From assembly GCA_002633005.1 (NCBI GenBank), contig NMRA01000012.1, positions 743,807 through 807,806 of the forward strand: a stretch of DNA of 64,000 nt, in the 5' to 3' direction. How positions within the stretch are numbered: the stretch's first letter is position 1; the number at the start of each line of letters is the position of its first letter. The position numbers were made by a program, and so were the translations under genes. Shown here one piece after another: positions 1 through 14,000 of this stretch. The notes under the pieces were generated by a model, which was not told the origin of the DNA, searched no databases, and worked only from the letters and a program-made list of their open reading frames with translations. Origin of the DNA: Phoronis australis. Its lineage: Eukaryota > Phoronida > Phoronidae.

Positions 1-221
1 AAGGAAAAGTTCCAAGTAGAAATTTGTTTCTGGCATTCTAATGCTGTGCTAATCTCGTATGTTGGTAAATTTGTTTTTAATTCTATGTTTCTGTGGTGCT
101 TTAAGCAACTGGTGTATAGGATGTGCTTGTATTATGAAGATTACTCACATTTTGCCCCTAGCCTATTGAGGAGACAATGACCATGCCTTTCCATTTTGCT
201 AAGTACAACATACTACATATA

Positions 222-237
222 TGCCCTCTACTGGCCA
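222..237 (-). promoter_or_regulatory. CTCF-like core motif
   Basis: The sequence tgccctctactggcca is the reverse complement of a CCAGTAGAGGGCA-type CTCF core. Sequence match only. Confidence 0.35.
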
Positions 238-1200
238 CTTTATGGTACCAATAAACAACCCTAGAAGGATACCGTATGCGGTGCAATTGTGGGTGCATTT
301 CAACGCTCTGCGTTGCTGTTGTGTGTTGTTATTATGATCTTGACTAGAATGATTAGTTATTGCAAACTTATAATTCATGTAATAGGTGATTTTCTTAAAT
401 TAAAAAAAACGTCTTATTGTTCAGTGATACCAACGAACCCGTGGTCTTTGGCAGAAGAGCTTTTCTTTACCCTTTGTTCTGTCTTTGTTGCTATCTAGAG
501 CGTCTAATTCCTTGTTTGCCCACTGACAGTTCGGGATGAAAAAGTCGCCGATCAACTGTCGTAGAATAGACGTGGCCGTATGTACACTTTTTACATTCTT
601 TATGTTTTTATTCACATTTGCTGTCCTCGTTTAGAACTGGTCTGCTCTCAGTTATATTTTACACTTCATGTGCTTCTTTATGGATTTTATTTTCAGTCAC
701 TAACAGCACAAATCTGTCTCTGAACAATATATACATTTTGTCAAGTTGTACACAGGGCCCTGGATGCCTTGATTATGAAGCTGAATATGGGCCCCATTAC
801 GCTATGAAAAACATTTAAAAATCTGGTGAAATTCCACTCATCAGGCTTAAAAATTCCCTATATTGATTAAAACCTATCCCTCAGGGTTAAAATCACTTAT
901 ACAAAACATGGAAGAGGGAGAGAAATTTTCCCCACCAGCAAAATTTGCTCTCTCAGCAAGCACAGGTACCTGTCCCCTCAGGTTAATAAGGGCCCTGCTA
1001 CATAACCTGTTTGGAGCACTTGTCTTGTACATTGTTTACTGCTGTGGAGTTTTTTAAGTCGAGGCAACCCTACTTGTGACAGCTTTCTCTTGGTTATCTG
1101 TCAATAAAACCAAGTGCTGATCAGTATTGTTTCAGAGGTTTTCAGTGCTAAACATTGTATTCTCCTGTAACCGTGCTATTTATTTATTAAAAACATTCTT

Positions 1201-1711
1201 AAAGGCCCTTTCAAATTGACTTAATTCTGGTCTTAGCGGAATGTCGACGTAAACAGCGCAGTTAACTGAACCGTTCATACTGGCTTCGGTAGTTAATGAA
1301 CATCGAAGTAAACGGTAGATGATGCTGTCGTCATTGAAGATATTGCAAGGTAGCGCTGCATGCTTAGATTTTTGTCAATGTGACAATTTGGGATCATTTA
1401 CATGTGGTAATTGACATTAAACTTATTTTTAAATCGATTGGTTATTATTAGAGCAAAATATAAGCAGCTATTAGTGACGGCACTACCCTGTAACTGTCGA
1501 CGACAACAGTGGCACCTGGCGATAACTTCGATAGGACCGAAGTTAACCGTTCATACTGCACCGCAGCGTCGATGCTGTGCTGTTAAATCTTCCTATTAAC
1601 TGCGATGTTAACTGGAGTTGTTAACTGCCATCCAGGACCGGAGTTAAGCATTCATACTGACCGCAACTTCCCAAACCATCGACGCGTCGACGTTAGTATG
1701 AAAGGCCCTTA
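1201..1711. mobile_element. MITE-like element with GGCCTTTCA ends
   Basis: The left end aaaggccctttca and the right end tgaaaggccctt are inverted. Inside are cgtcgacgt near both ends and several copies of gttcatactg / cagtatgaa in both orientations. No coding frame. Looks like a non-autonomous DNA transposon of about 0.5 kb. Confidence 0.55.
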
Positions 1712-1975
1712 TTGCTTTGGGGTTAAATCTCGATCAGCCTCTCTTTCATGTCAACTGAATACGCATCTGTGAGGGAGCAGGGTATTTCAACCAATTACAG
1801 CTCAATGCACATGTCCTACTAGGCATGGGGCTGCGATTAGCAGTCCTTTGTCACAGTTCTTGTGCAAGAATTAATTGGGCAGTTATTTGGGAGAATGCAG
1901 TAATCGAGCTAGTATAATTAGAAGTCGCGTTATTATGTAATTATGTGTGCGATGAGGTTGAGTGGTCTTTTACAG

Positions 1976-2047
1976 ATGAATCGGTCACCAGTGAGTCCCA
2001 GAAGAGGCATGGGATCATTGAGAGAGACGTCCCCGAGCAAGTCTGCT
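1976..2047 (+). CDS. CCDC62: CCDC62 exon 1 (first coding)
   Basis: ATG follows a cttttacag acceptor and the exon ends GCT before gtaagt. It encodes MNRSPVSPRRGMGSLRETSP then SKSA (24 codons, phase 0). The frame is also open upstream to an ATG at 1943, but the acceptor makes 1976 the better start. The basic Ser/Pro N-terminus is not conserved in sequence with vertebrates; phase and position support it. Confidence 0.7.
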
Positions 2048-5000
2048 GTAAGTTGTAGATGCTGGCCATGTCTGTGGCCAGCTGACTGTGACTTTGTAAA
2101 CGAACAATGTATTGTGTCCAATTTAGTGGAAATCTGTAGTTGTATCGCATGGCTGACTGAAGACCTTGATAAAGAGTTCTTCCTTTAGGGCTCATTTCAG
2201 GGTTATGTTGAGATGTCAAATTTAGGCTACTACTTTCCTGTGTTTTGCTAAAATGCAGTTTGGATATTTTCCTCATCAAGATCATGAAAAGACGTGGTAT
2301 CTGTCCAATAATGCAGTAAAATGTAGCATCGTTTGCTGAATGTCAGCTTTAGGCCAATAGGGTGATGTTTATCATGCAAGGCTATTATGTTATGCTATTA
2401 TTCAAAGTTTGCTGTTCTAGCAGCATGGAATTCTGTAATTGGAATTTTTAATAGAAGAAGTTTTCACATTTTTCTAAATTCACCAGAGTTGCGATTTCCT
2501 TATTTTTCAAATTCAGAGGATGTGATGTATGTAGGTGTTTTTCTTTTCATTACAAAGTTTGGGTTTTGTGCTTTTCTTTTTATCATGCTGAGTCGATAAT
2601 TGTCTAAGAGAGTGTAAATTTCAAATTCTTGGTGAAAATCATCTTTAAAGTCTGCTGTTTCCAGTTTCCCTAACATTGCTTCCATTTGAGAGCTGTTTTT
2701 GTCATCACTGATGTCACAATGATGTCATCAGATCACCCATGTAACATCAAAATGGGTGGCCTGCTCTCCAAGTCACTTATCACTAGTTGGACCCACTAAT
2801 GCCATGATATTCATTTATTGTCTGTCAACATGTACTTGGGACTTCCCTAAGGATATAAACAATCTTATACAGGGACTAGGTTACTTAATAAAAGATTTAA
2901 GTGTACTGTGAGGAAGATGGCTGAGAAGTGCTTTTTGGCTCAGCAGGTAGATTTTCAGGTCTTGGGCATAATTTTAAGCTTCTTTTGTCCTTTAGAAACT
3001 GTATGGTTCTCCAAAGTACCATACCTTGGTACTCCAAAGTACCACGGTACTCCAAAGTTCTGTGGTACTCCAAAGTACCATTTGTCATGTTGCAAACTTG
3101 TCAAGAGCTGTTATCATTCACTTATAAGCTGAGAATATAGTTTGTAAGCATTTTCTTTCGTGATTAATTTTATTTTTTTTCAGCTTTTGAGTTCAATTCC
3201 TTTATTGACTTGCAGATGCTTTGATGAGGGTTTGAAAGTGATACTGACCATGTGGGTGTCACAAATATACAGTTTTGTAAAATGCAATCTTGTTAAAAAT
3301 ATAAGCTCCAAAAACAGAACAATATAAGTGATTTTTTTCTTGTGGGCTTTCTATCATTGCTTCATGGTGACATGTTTAGTTGGTAACCATACTGGGTTTT
3401 TTACCACAATGGACGACTTGAGACAAAGGCACTACTGTATATATGTAAGCGTTCAAGTAGTTCAACCATTAGTGCCCAGACAGCCAGTACCTTTGAACAG
3501 CTGCTACTCCCCATTGGTGCCACAGTCATCTATTGGTGTTTGTTTGAAATCGTGACATACTCTTTGGAAACAGGACTAAGCATGTATCATTTCAGTGCCT
3601 AGGCACATGTATTTGACACATTCTGCCACGTTCTTTCAATTGTACTGTTTTGTTCCTCGAAACCCTTCTTTGGTTTAACGAGGTTGTTATATATCTTTGA
3701 CTTTCTAATATTCATGTATTTATGATACAGTTTGCCTCGGAGATCGAGAGTAACACGATTCAGAAGCAGCGTAAAGAACTGCAGCTGTTGATCGTAGAGT
3801 TGAAGGATCGCGACCGGGAGCTGAACGAGATGGTGGCGTCGCACCAGAAGCAGTTGATGGCATGGGAAGAAGACAGACAGAGAGTGCTGGCTCTTGAGCA
3901 GAGATGTGCCCGGATAGAGAGTATGTACACAAGACAGGGGTAGGGGTGTTGGTCATTTGGTTTCAGGATGACAGTCTGGTCAATCATGGTATAGACTAGG
4001 AAAGTAATTTAATTAGTTTTTATTAAAAGGTTAGAGTCGTGATCACTTTTGTTACCGAGGGTCACTGTGTTCAAACATTTTTAATATATATGAATTATCA
4101 ACCCATGAAACCTTTGATAGTTAAATTTTGAAATTATGTACGAAGTCGTGCAAAAGGCTGTACGCAGTGTAAGTGATTTCAATTTGGCACCATCAACAGA
4201 TACCAAGAAACAATCTACAAGCTCTAGTCACAAGAAAGCAGAAAAAGACATCTGTTGCCTTGTGAAACAAGTTAAATTTTAGGCTAATGTAGTTGCCTCT
4301 GTTAATTTGTGAATTGTAGATGAACTTGCTACAAAAAACGAAAACATAAAGGTGCTGTCCGCGAGGCTGCGTAACTTTGAAGCAGAGGACCAGAGCAAGA
4401 CGGAGGCCTTACAGCAGAGTCAATTACAGTTGAGCCGACTGACGGAGCAGTCCTGCACTATGGAGCTGCAGGTGCAGGAGTTGGAGGTATGCAGCAGGCT
4501 TAAAGGTTTATATTTAGGTTATCGTATTGGGTTGAAAATTACAGTAGTACATGCTGATGTGAGCGAGTAAATATGGCGTGAAGTAAACCTTTTGTTGTAA
4601 GGGTTTACGACTCTGGTGGAAAAAATATGTTTATCATGCTTATAACGGATAATATTAACTAGTTTCTAATGTTTTTGGTAAATAGTTCATTATACTTTAA
4701 GTAGAGGTTTATTTGCTCAGCCACAAAGCTGACAAGAAATTTTGTTTATAACTTACTGAATGTAAAAGATAAATGATAAGATGTAGTTATTCAATGAGCA
4801 CTGATCTATTGGTTTTGTTTTATTTGTTAATAAGTCTGTTTATGATGCAGGAAAAGAATCGTGAGTTGAACAACTCCATGAGAGACATGTCGTCCACGAT
4901 AGGAGAGCTGGAAGCCAAAGAACAGGAACTTCTGACCATGGTCAGGTTAAAGGTATGGTTAGGATTTAACAGCCAACAGAATTGGCTAATAGTTACACTT

Positions 5001-8000
5001 TGTACAGAAGGTTCTCTACCCCTTTCAGTGTTATCAAACATGCCACTCAAGTGAAACACTTGCATTTGTGAAGCTCGCTGTAATCTCACTAAGTTCACGC
5101 AACTCTGTAGGTAACGCTGTTGAATACCGTTGAAACACTGTTAAGTTCTTAAACAGAGACCAGTTATTATCTGAAGAATGGAGGCTTATAGCACATGCAT
5201 TCTCAAATGGGCACATATTTACAAAGATTTCAAAAATGTTACCTAAGCTAATATCAAATTACCTTTAGTTGAACGTCCTTTTACCAACAGTGAGGTGCAT
5301 GTAGTGTCAAGTCATCAAATTTCACTGTGATTTGTGCTATGATCTGAACAGGACAAAGATTTAATGGATGCGTCTAATCACATCTCAGAGTTGGCAACGC
5401 GTCTTAAGATGCTGGACTTCCATCATAAACAACTACAACAGTCGGAGGGAGAGTTAAAACGACAGCTGACAGAAAGTAACGACCGAGGGTCAGAGTTACG
5501 GCGCGAGGTTGACCGTCTACGCTGTAGGTAGTCAATGTCCATCATGGTGTCGATAGACTGTGCATGATGGTAGTATTTTGTATTTGCTGTTGTCTTCAGG
5601 TTTTGGTTGCTCATTTTGTGTTCTTTGTTATAATTGCTGAGCCTGAGTTTGTCACATAGGACTGTTGAAATTGTTATTAAATCCATTTTTTTACGATACC
5701 CATCAAAACAAATCATCGTCAGATCTTTGATAAGGGCACTAAAAATCCTCAAAGTCGTGTGTCCTTGTATTCTCGAACAATAAGCGCAGAATCATTTGAT
5801 TGATGTCCTTGGGAAAAAACTGAAAAAATTCCTAATCGAATCCTTCGGATGCTCCAGGATGAGTATACGCAACTGGGTACATACCCAGTCAGCAGCCCAG
5901 TTGGCATCACTTAACTCATGCAGAGAGACCATGGACAATTTTCCCAATGTGATCAAACCAAAAGGTTAGAAAGTTATTTCTGTTTTTACCCATGATATAC
6001 CTCGTACCCATGGTATACCTGGTACACCTGGTACCCTTGGTATACCTATCTCCTTACCTCTTAAGACTGCTCGCTTTTTCTGATCAGTTGTTGATAGCAA
6101 TGGGTTTTATAAAAGAAATCAGTTTTTGGCCACAGCAAGATTAAAAACCGGACGATTGCCGCACAAACAAAAATGTTCATGTTAAGTCAACGTTTCATCT
6201 ATTTATTAGACATCAGGATCATATTTACAAAGGACAGCATGCTACTGATTCTCTGAATAACATGCAGAGCTCAGTGATCCTGCTACTGTGGTGATGGCCA
6301 GCTACTGACTATATTCCCTGTATCCCTCACTTCACTTTATGGATGTTACCTGAGCTGTATGTTGGCACTTGTTGTCTTTTGTTAATATGATCCTGATGTC
6401 TAATGAATAGCCGAAACATTGACTGAACATAAACTTTTCTTGTTTGTGCGGCGATCGTCCGATTTTTAATTTATAAAAGAAGTAATGAACCCTCGCCCGG
6501 TGTCAAAACCAACTTTTAGTTTAAGTCAGTTGGTATTATGTAATCATCCTATGTTGTTCCCTGTTAGGCCATTACAACATCAAATCGGAGCCTGGGGTCT
6601 GATCTCTGCACTCGGACCTTTACTGGAAAATAAACTTGCAAAGTTGTACTCAAATCATGGAGTGTGATGGGTTAAATTTTCGTGTCTCTAAGTCGAGTTG
6701 GAGTGCAGATATTAGATCCCGGATATACAAGGTTGTATGTTAGTCGAGAATTTCAGTCGATTTCATTGCAACCCTTTCATTTAACACAAAGAATAAGTAC
6801 GAGGTATGTGATGATATTTTGGTGGAGTAAATCAATGCATGTGAAGAAAATTTGTTTTTTCACCAGAATACACATACTTTATAGGGAGTTTGCACAATTC
6901 TCAATTCTCTGTATTTTTGATGTTGAAAAGTTTGCCTTTTTAGTTAATGACATGGTCTCCGAGTAGTTCAACTATCATCTGTTCATTACAGTAGCTAAAA
7001 TGCATTTTGAAATGCTTCTTCTTTGTAATTTTGATTTTTGCACCCAGTAGACTGCCAGTCACTGCCTTGCTTGCATTGGTTTCTAAGAGTATATAGTATT
7101 TGTTCTAGTTGAGGTTGAAGGCTGATAATAAAGGGCTTGTTTCCAGGATCTAGTCCCTTTTATCAGGCCTGACCGAGACTTGAGATTTAACCATTCACAA
7201 TGCATGATTCTGGTACAAAGCTGTATTAAGTTTATTCAAAGTAAGACAATTAGCGAGTCGAGTTTCGAGTACAGGGATTTGAACATGGGGCCTGTTTGAT
7301 GTATGTGCTGACTGGTCATAGTCAAGGTCACGTATATCTCTGTGTGATTTCAGCGGACAATGAAAATATGTCAAGTGAAGCCGAGGAGAGAGCCGTCGAC
7401 ATACAGAGAGCAAGACAGGAAATAGCTGATCTCAGCAAGGATCTGACTTTGTCTGGTAATAAACCAACCCAATGCTTAAATTGGGATTTTTAAATCTTAC
7501 TTACTCAGTCCATTGATTTTCTATTAAGAAAAAATGGCCAATTAATTGGACAAAATATGGCCAACAGCTAAACTTTTATTTTCTCATTTTTGTAAAAAGT
7601 ATATATCGCAAAATATGTGCTTTACATCGTTTAAATTTTGTATGCTATTTTTGCGTAGTGTTTGAAACATTATATTTCACTTTGGAAAAAGTTGATGAAA
7701 GAGTTGCTAGACAAAAGTCAGCAAAATTGAAAAGTAAAAAGCACTCTGAAATTCTAACTGCTGCCGAGTGATAATTAATACTCTTTCTATGAACCCATAA
7801 AACAATTTTCCCGCAGTTTGCTTTTAAATTCCTTAATTTCATCGACTGTCGTTCACAAATTTGGAACACTCGAAGCAAATATTGTCTCTTTTGTGCAGTT
7901 GTGCAACCACACTGGTCTGCTTTCAGCATTTGATTTCCTAAGTGGTGAGGACTGGTCTGATTATTTTTGACCTACCAGTATTTCAAGTGTAACCTACTAT

Positions 8001-11000
8001 TGCAGGTGAACGAGAAAAGCGAAAAGATGAGGTCATTGCTTTACAGAGGTCAAAAATGGAGCGTGCTGATGCTGAGTTGACAAGTTTAAGACAGGTAGTA
8101 GCTTAGATATCTGAACACTATATTTGACATTTTGTATATAATGATATGCGATACATTCATTTCCATTTTAATATCACGCCCATGTATCTAAAATTATTAA
8201 AAATGAAATTGTATTAAAGATTATTTTTTAAGTGCATGCTGACAGAAAGGACATTGTGTATAACCAGTTGATTTTGTTCAATGGAGATTTGCAACTTTCA
8301 TCTGTTCCTAAGGCGCCATAAAAATGGGCATAACTTAGCAAACAGTTACAAAAAAGTAAGCATGAGAGGAGGTTTGATAATGAGTGCTTTGCATGTCCCA
8401 GGGACGTGCAAGTTACACATTTCTACCCTGTTTCCCCCTTCAAGATGAACTGGTATGTGCAGAACCAGGCCGCCGAGAGCTACCAGGCATGCATGAGGTC
8501 GGCCATCTTAGAAAGCGCCGACTCAGGAAGGCCAGTTAGGATTAGGGTTAATACGTCTAAGCGGGACCCTGAAATGCCATTAGAATGTCGAGGTGCCCCG
8601 CCGTGTTTAGCCCGTACTTCCCCTTGTGGAAGAATGTCTCCGTGTAACCGTCCACTCATGTAGACCGTGGTCTTTAAGTTATACTTAGGCTTAGTTTTCA
8701 ACATGTGGCTGAGTTCTCAATGTATGAATTTAGCTTGTTAAGTACTGTAGTGCAATTTGACCTTGTTCATTTGAATAAAATCCACGTGTTTATATAGTGT
8801 TTTTCATTTGTATCTGAAAGTCATTTGTCATATAAATGCTGGGAAAGGGTGACTTTGTAGACTGAAACAGTATATCAGAAAACTAATAACATCGCAAATT
8901 ATTATGTTGTAAAAACAAGATAGCAATCAAATCGTATAAATTTTTTACAATCCGTGGATAGGTTCTAGGTCATCAAATAAAAATACACATTTTAGATGTT
9001 AAAAAATAATAGAACAAGGAGGATAATAATATCAAGTACTACACTTATTCTACAGTAATAGTAACAAATATTGATAGTAATATTAATGCCAGTAGTATTA
9101 GTTTTCTGTTGATGGGATGAAAGGTAAAAGCCGATTAAGAAAATGGTATTGTGACCATGCGGACTGCCTTGAATAATCTTTCATAATCTACTGTAATGAG
9201 AATAATTTGCAAGCTCGATGTTTTCCAGGGTTTCTTCAATAGCTACTTGGTAACTGGTAGTGGTAAATGAGCTTGTCCACATCACAAATCCTCAAATGTA
9301 AATAGAACTGTATGTTTTGTTTTTGTTGTTCTTCTGTTGCAAACTTGTTTCCTCGTTTCCATTTATTGAAATATATTCTGGGTTTTTGCCCACTTAAAGC
9401 TACCACAAACCAGCCTTCAGTCACTAAAACTAGATCATTTATCAAACTGGTCTTATCTTGCTAGTTTCACGAATGTGGAAGTGATTTCTTTGTTGGGGAA
9501 GAATAGATTGTTATTGATTACGCGAGATTAAGCTTTGTGCATAAAGTAACCCACTGGATTTCATAATTACCGTATTTTTTCCCAAACCTAGATTATGTTT
9601 TTCATCTGAATAAAGATTCGAACAATTTGAAACTAGTTTTGTTGTGATAAGCTATTTAAAATTAGTTTTTTGACAGAAGGTTGGTTTGTTGCAGTTTTAG
9701 GAAGTTTTTGTTTTCAAAACACTCCGTCATTACATTACCAGGGTTACGTAAACCTTGGCTGTTACACGATTTCTGTTGACACTTTGTGCATTAATGGCTA
9801 AGTGACATGTGATAGTGTGAAATTGTTGGTACCCAATAAGGAACGTCTGTACATCTGGTGAAAATAGGGACGTTTGAAAACTGGTTCCATAACTTGCCCA
9901 GGTATTGGTTAGGTGACTCGAAGGTCAAGGTCACGACAACTGCGCTGCTGCGTACTATTGTTTTGCTGATTCTCACGTGATACTATTCACCATGTTTTAT
10001 TCACCGTCTGTTTCTAGGCCTATGACCGCCAATTACGAGATTTATCTTTACTCCATTTAAACCTGGAGAGCTCTAAAGAGCTGATAGCCAAGCAGCAGGC
10101 TAGTTTTAATGAAGAAAAGTATGTATTCCTAGGTGTGACTGGCCCCATGTAGATTGTAGCTGTTTTGCACTATGCTTGCTCTGATGCAAATGACAACATG
10201 TCCAGCCAAAACCACATTGCCTTGCGTTATCTTTGAGTAAAATCTCACCAATTGGGAAAACACTATGGAAGACAAGCGACATTTTATTTTTTAAAAAAGG
10301 TAACAATCGCCATAGAAATGCTTAGTTTTAAGTTCTGTACTTCAGCTACCACCAGTCAATCTTGTGTAGGAATTCACATTTTTGAGGAAAAAACATCACT
10401 TTGGGCAGTTATCTTTGCACAAAATTGGTGAGATTTTATCGTATTTGGTTAGAAAAGATGTGTAAGCACAATTTTGACAAATCTAACAAGATCCTTTTTC
10501 TGTGTGTTGCATTTTGAAGAATTCATTACTGTGTTCTGTTTTATGTGTAACTAACCTCTTCATGTTGTCATCTGCAAAGAAAGACAAACTATTGTACACT
10601 TCTGCTCTATCCATTCTTGCTATAGAAACCTGTTGTTGTGTTCTAACACCTGTCTCCGTCTCTTTGCCGTGTCTAGGTTCAACAGTAACCGCATGTATAC
10701 AATTTACCTGTCTTGCTTGTACGTGGCAACCTTGAGTGATTGTCTACTTCTGTATGTCGTCTGCCTCTACATGTCGTCTGCCTCTACATGTCGTCTGCCT
10801 CTACAGCCGGTTTCTGGGCTCTTTTTGTCCACATTGGCGGGACAGCCTTGGACTTGACAGAGACGCTCATATGATTTTAAAGACAGACATTTAGCTTTTA
10901 GTTTCTGTTATTTGTTGGGTGCATGTGATCAACTAAAATTGTGTTATAATAACTTATTGCTTGCGTCTCAAAAATGTATTGGGAAACATTTTCTTTTAAA

Positions 11001-14000
11001 TAATTGTGCAAACTGCTTTTAATGTAAAAAACAAGGTTTTACAATTACATGATAGGCATTATCTAGGTGAATAACAAGATCTGAAATAATTATAAATCAC
11101 AACTTCTGGAACTTACTATGTAATAAATTTCCCAACATTGGGTAGCTGCCTGGTTCTTGCTGGGGATTGACGACTGGCAACTTTCGATGACCACTTTTGG
11201 TGTTCATAGAGAGCAACTGCAAGGCCCTCGACTAAGAGTTGGACAACTTAAATCTGACACCTCCATGTCTATTCAAAGACGGGCTCTTAGCTTTAACCCA
11301 GACAGCCTCTCTGACACCTCGCTCAAACCAAGAGCTTTTTCTGTCTTGTACCCTCACGTCCTCTGTCTCAAACGAGTGTCCCATGTTTCTAACATAATTA
11401 AGCACTGCTGTTTAAACTACTGGCATTTGCCTTGAGTTCCCTAGTAGAAGGAGCCATATGACTCCACAATGATGGGGAGATTTATTTTGTAGTAAGTTCC
11501 AAAGCTGTGGTTTTATAATTTTTTTGCATCAAGATTTTGCAACATTTATGTCTTCAAGACCAAGTGAAATTATTCATTACAGTCAGGCCAATTGTTGGGC
11601 AACTGAGGAAGAAAAATACTGATTAGTATTATTTGTCAAGCGTGATTCGTAAGACCATACACCTTGTTAATCTGACTGCTTGGATTGCTCTGTAAATAAC
11701 GCGTAATGCTTTGTAAAGAATATGCCATGTGCGACAACCAATACACATTCCTTTGTTCAGTGAAATGTATTTAGTAGTATTATTTCTCAATATTTGCTAA
11801 CAGATGCTCTCATTAACAGCTTCATCGTCTACCTGTCTTTCCTTCCCCATTGCCGTCTGAGTTAACAATAATGTTGCTTGGTATTGAATTTTGTTTTGGA
11901 AATTGTCTCATATAAGTTGTTTCAATTTTTCATGGAGAAGTCAGTAGTTTACCCCTAAAGGTAACGTGTTTATTAATTTCTGTATAATTATTTAAAAGCA
12001 ATGTTTGTTTGATACGACAATTAAAGTTCATTTCTTGTTTATAAAAAAATTGAGCTTAAAAGTGTTTGTCACAATCCAACTGTTTATGAAACTAGACAAG
12101 ATGAGATTTTATTTTAGTTTTGTATTGAAGCTACCTTTTGAACTATGTCTGTTGGTGCATATTGCTATCTTCTCTGTCATGGCGTGTGCTGCTCTATCTG
12201 CTGAACTTGTTGGAGGATCTTAATGAATGTCAGCTCCTGTGTTCCTATGGAGGTGATGACAGATGATGACGTTGACTCTTGGACATATCCAACTCCTAGT
12301 GTGCCCCCTAGTGGCAATTTCAGTTTTTACATTTGCCTCTGTATCTTCAGAATTACTTGACGGATTTTTATGAAATTTGGCAAATAGTTCTCTACTTAAA
12401 AGATGGCAATGCCTTCCCACTTTTGGGTTGATTGATGAGTTTATATGCTTACTAGTCCACCTCTCTGCTTAAATTCTTGAAAGATCATTATGAAAATTGG
12501 CATATGTGTTTCCTTTGAGACCTTGAGTTTTGGACGAGTTTGACTACTGTGGTGTCCCTTAGTGGTATGTTTTGCCTGTTGCTCAATGTCTATGAAGATC
12601 TAGTATACGTGACCTTATTGAGGAGAACATAGCCGGCAGTGATTTTTGGATGGGTCTGACTACAGTAGCACCCCCTAGTGGTTATTGTTTGCCCCTGCCT
12701 CAACAGATTTCCTTGATGGACCTCTATGAAATTTGCTTTATATGTCCCTGTCGTGGAGAGCACGACCGACATTGATTTCGGGACATGACAACTGTGGCAA
12801 TCCTTAGTGGCAATTTAGGTTTTATTCTAGGTTTTATTCTCTTATGCCACGAGCTTCTATGAAGAAAACAAATTAAAGCACCTGTCCATTTTTAGACGAA
12901 TTTGGCCTTTCTTATGCCTTCTTGTAACTTTTATTTTTGTCTCTGTGTTTGGTATCTGCCGCACTATCCACAAGCCATTTCAAGAATCATAAAAATCAGC
13001 AGGAGTTCCTATTTAGGCTGACATGAGCTTTCAGACTGTTCTTCTGGTTGTGCCTCCTAGTGGCAATTTTATTTTTTCTTTGGATCTTGTTCGACATCTT
13101 CCAAGTTCTTTGGTGGATTTTCATGAAATTTTACAATTTTGAGTTCCTACTAAGCAAAGAATGACAGGTATCAATTGTTTGATGGTTTTGACTACTGTGG
13201 TGCGCCCTTGTGGCAAATTGTCACCGTGTCGCCCTTTATATCTACTAGTTGTTTCTATCATGGTTCCTCATGAGTGAGGAAATACTGCACAATTGATAGA
13301 TCCAAATGACCCTTGAAATATTTAAAAAAAAATTAACTCCGCTTACTTCTTTACCATTCCCAATGCTTATTTTCATTATCGCACTATCCTGTATTAAGTA
13401 CCTATTTTTCATTACAGTGTGTCCAGTTCCAGTCCAGAGAAGGGGGGCTCTCGGCCTACTTCCCGCCTCGCCTCCTCCCCAAGTTCACGTCCAACGCCCA
13501 TGAAGACTCCGGACACCAGTCCCATCAGATCTCCAGTGACGACCACAAACTCATTACCTGTGTCGAGTATTGATGAGTTCACACTTCCAGGGTCACGAGA
13601 TGTAAGTACATTTGAATTAAAGCTAGGAAAATTTGTATAGTGGAACCAGTTACGACAAATCCTTCTGGGCCTTTCCAAGATATTTGTTGTAACTGAAGTT
13701 ACAGCCAAATGAATACAGTTGGCTGGGGACTTATGGGATTGAATGTTGTATGCGAGCAAATAGAGTAAATTGTGTTGTCTGATTGTAATGCAGTTTGGCT
13801 GTTTTGGCTTACTGTTTGGGTTGACCCATAGTTCACTTCTCAGAAACCTGATGTGGCTTTGTTGATCTTTTCTGGAATGGAAAGTATGGTTCCGTTTCAC
13901 TGCGTAATTACAAATCTGACCTGCCATTGTTTTCCTGACGTCACAGTGGAGTATGGTTTAGTGTGCTATCTATTGGGATCAGGCAAATGTTTGTTTAACT

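Larger units (their letters stand above)
1..1975. other. upstream flank of CCDC62; no gene seen
   Basis: No exon of a neighbouring gene is recognisable; all frames are short. It contains a CTCF-like site (222-237) and an inverted-repeat element (1201-1711). The CCDC62 promoter and any 5' non-coding exon should lie here, but I cannot place them. Confidence 0.5.
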
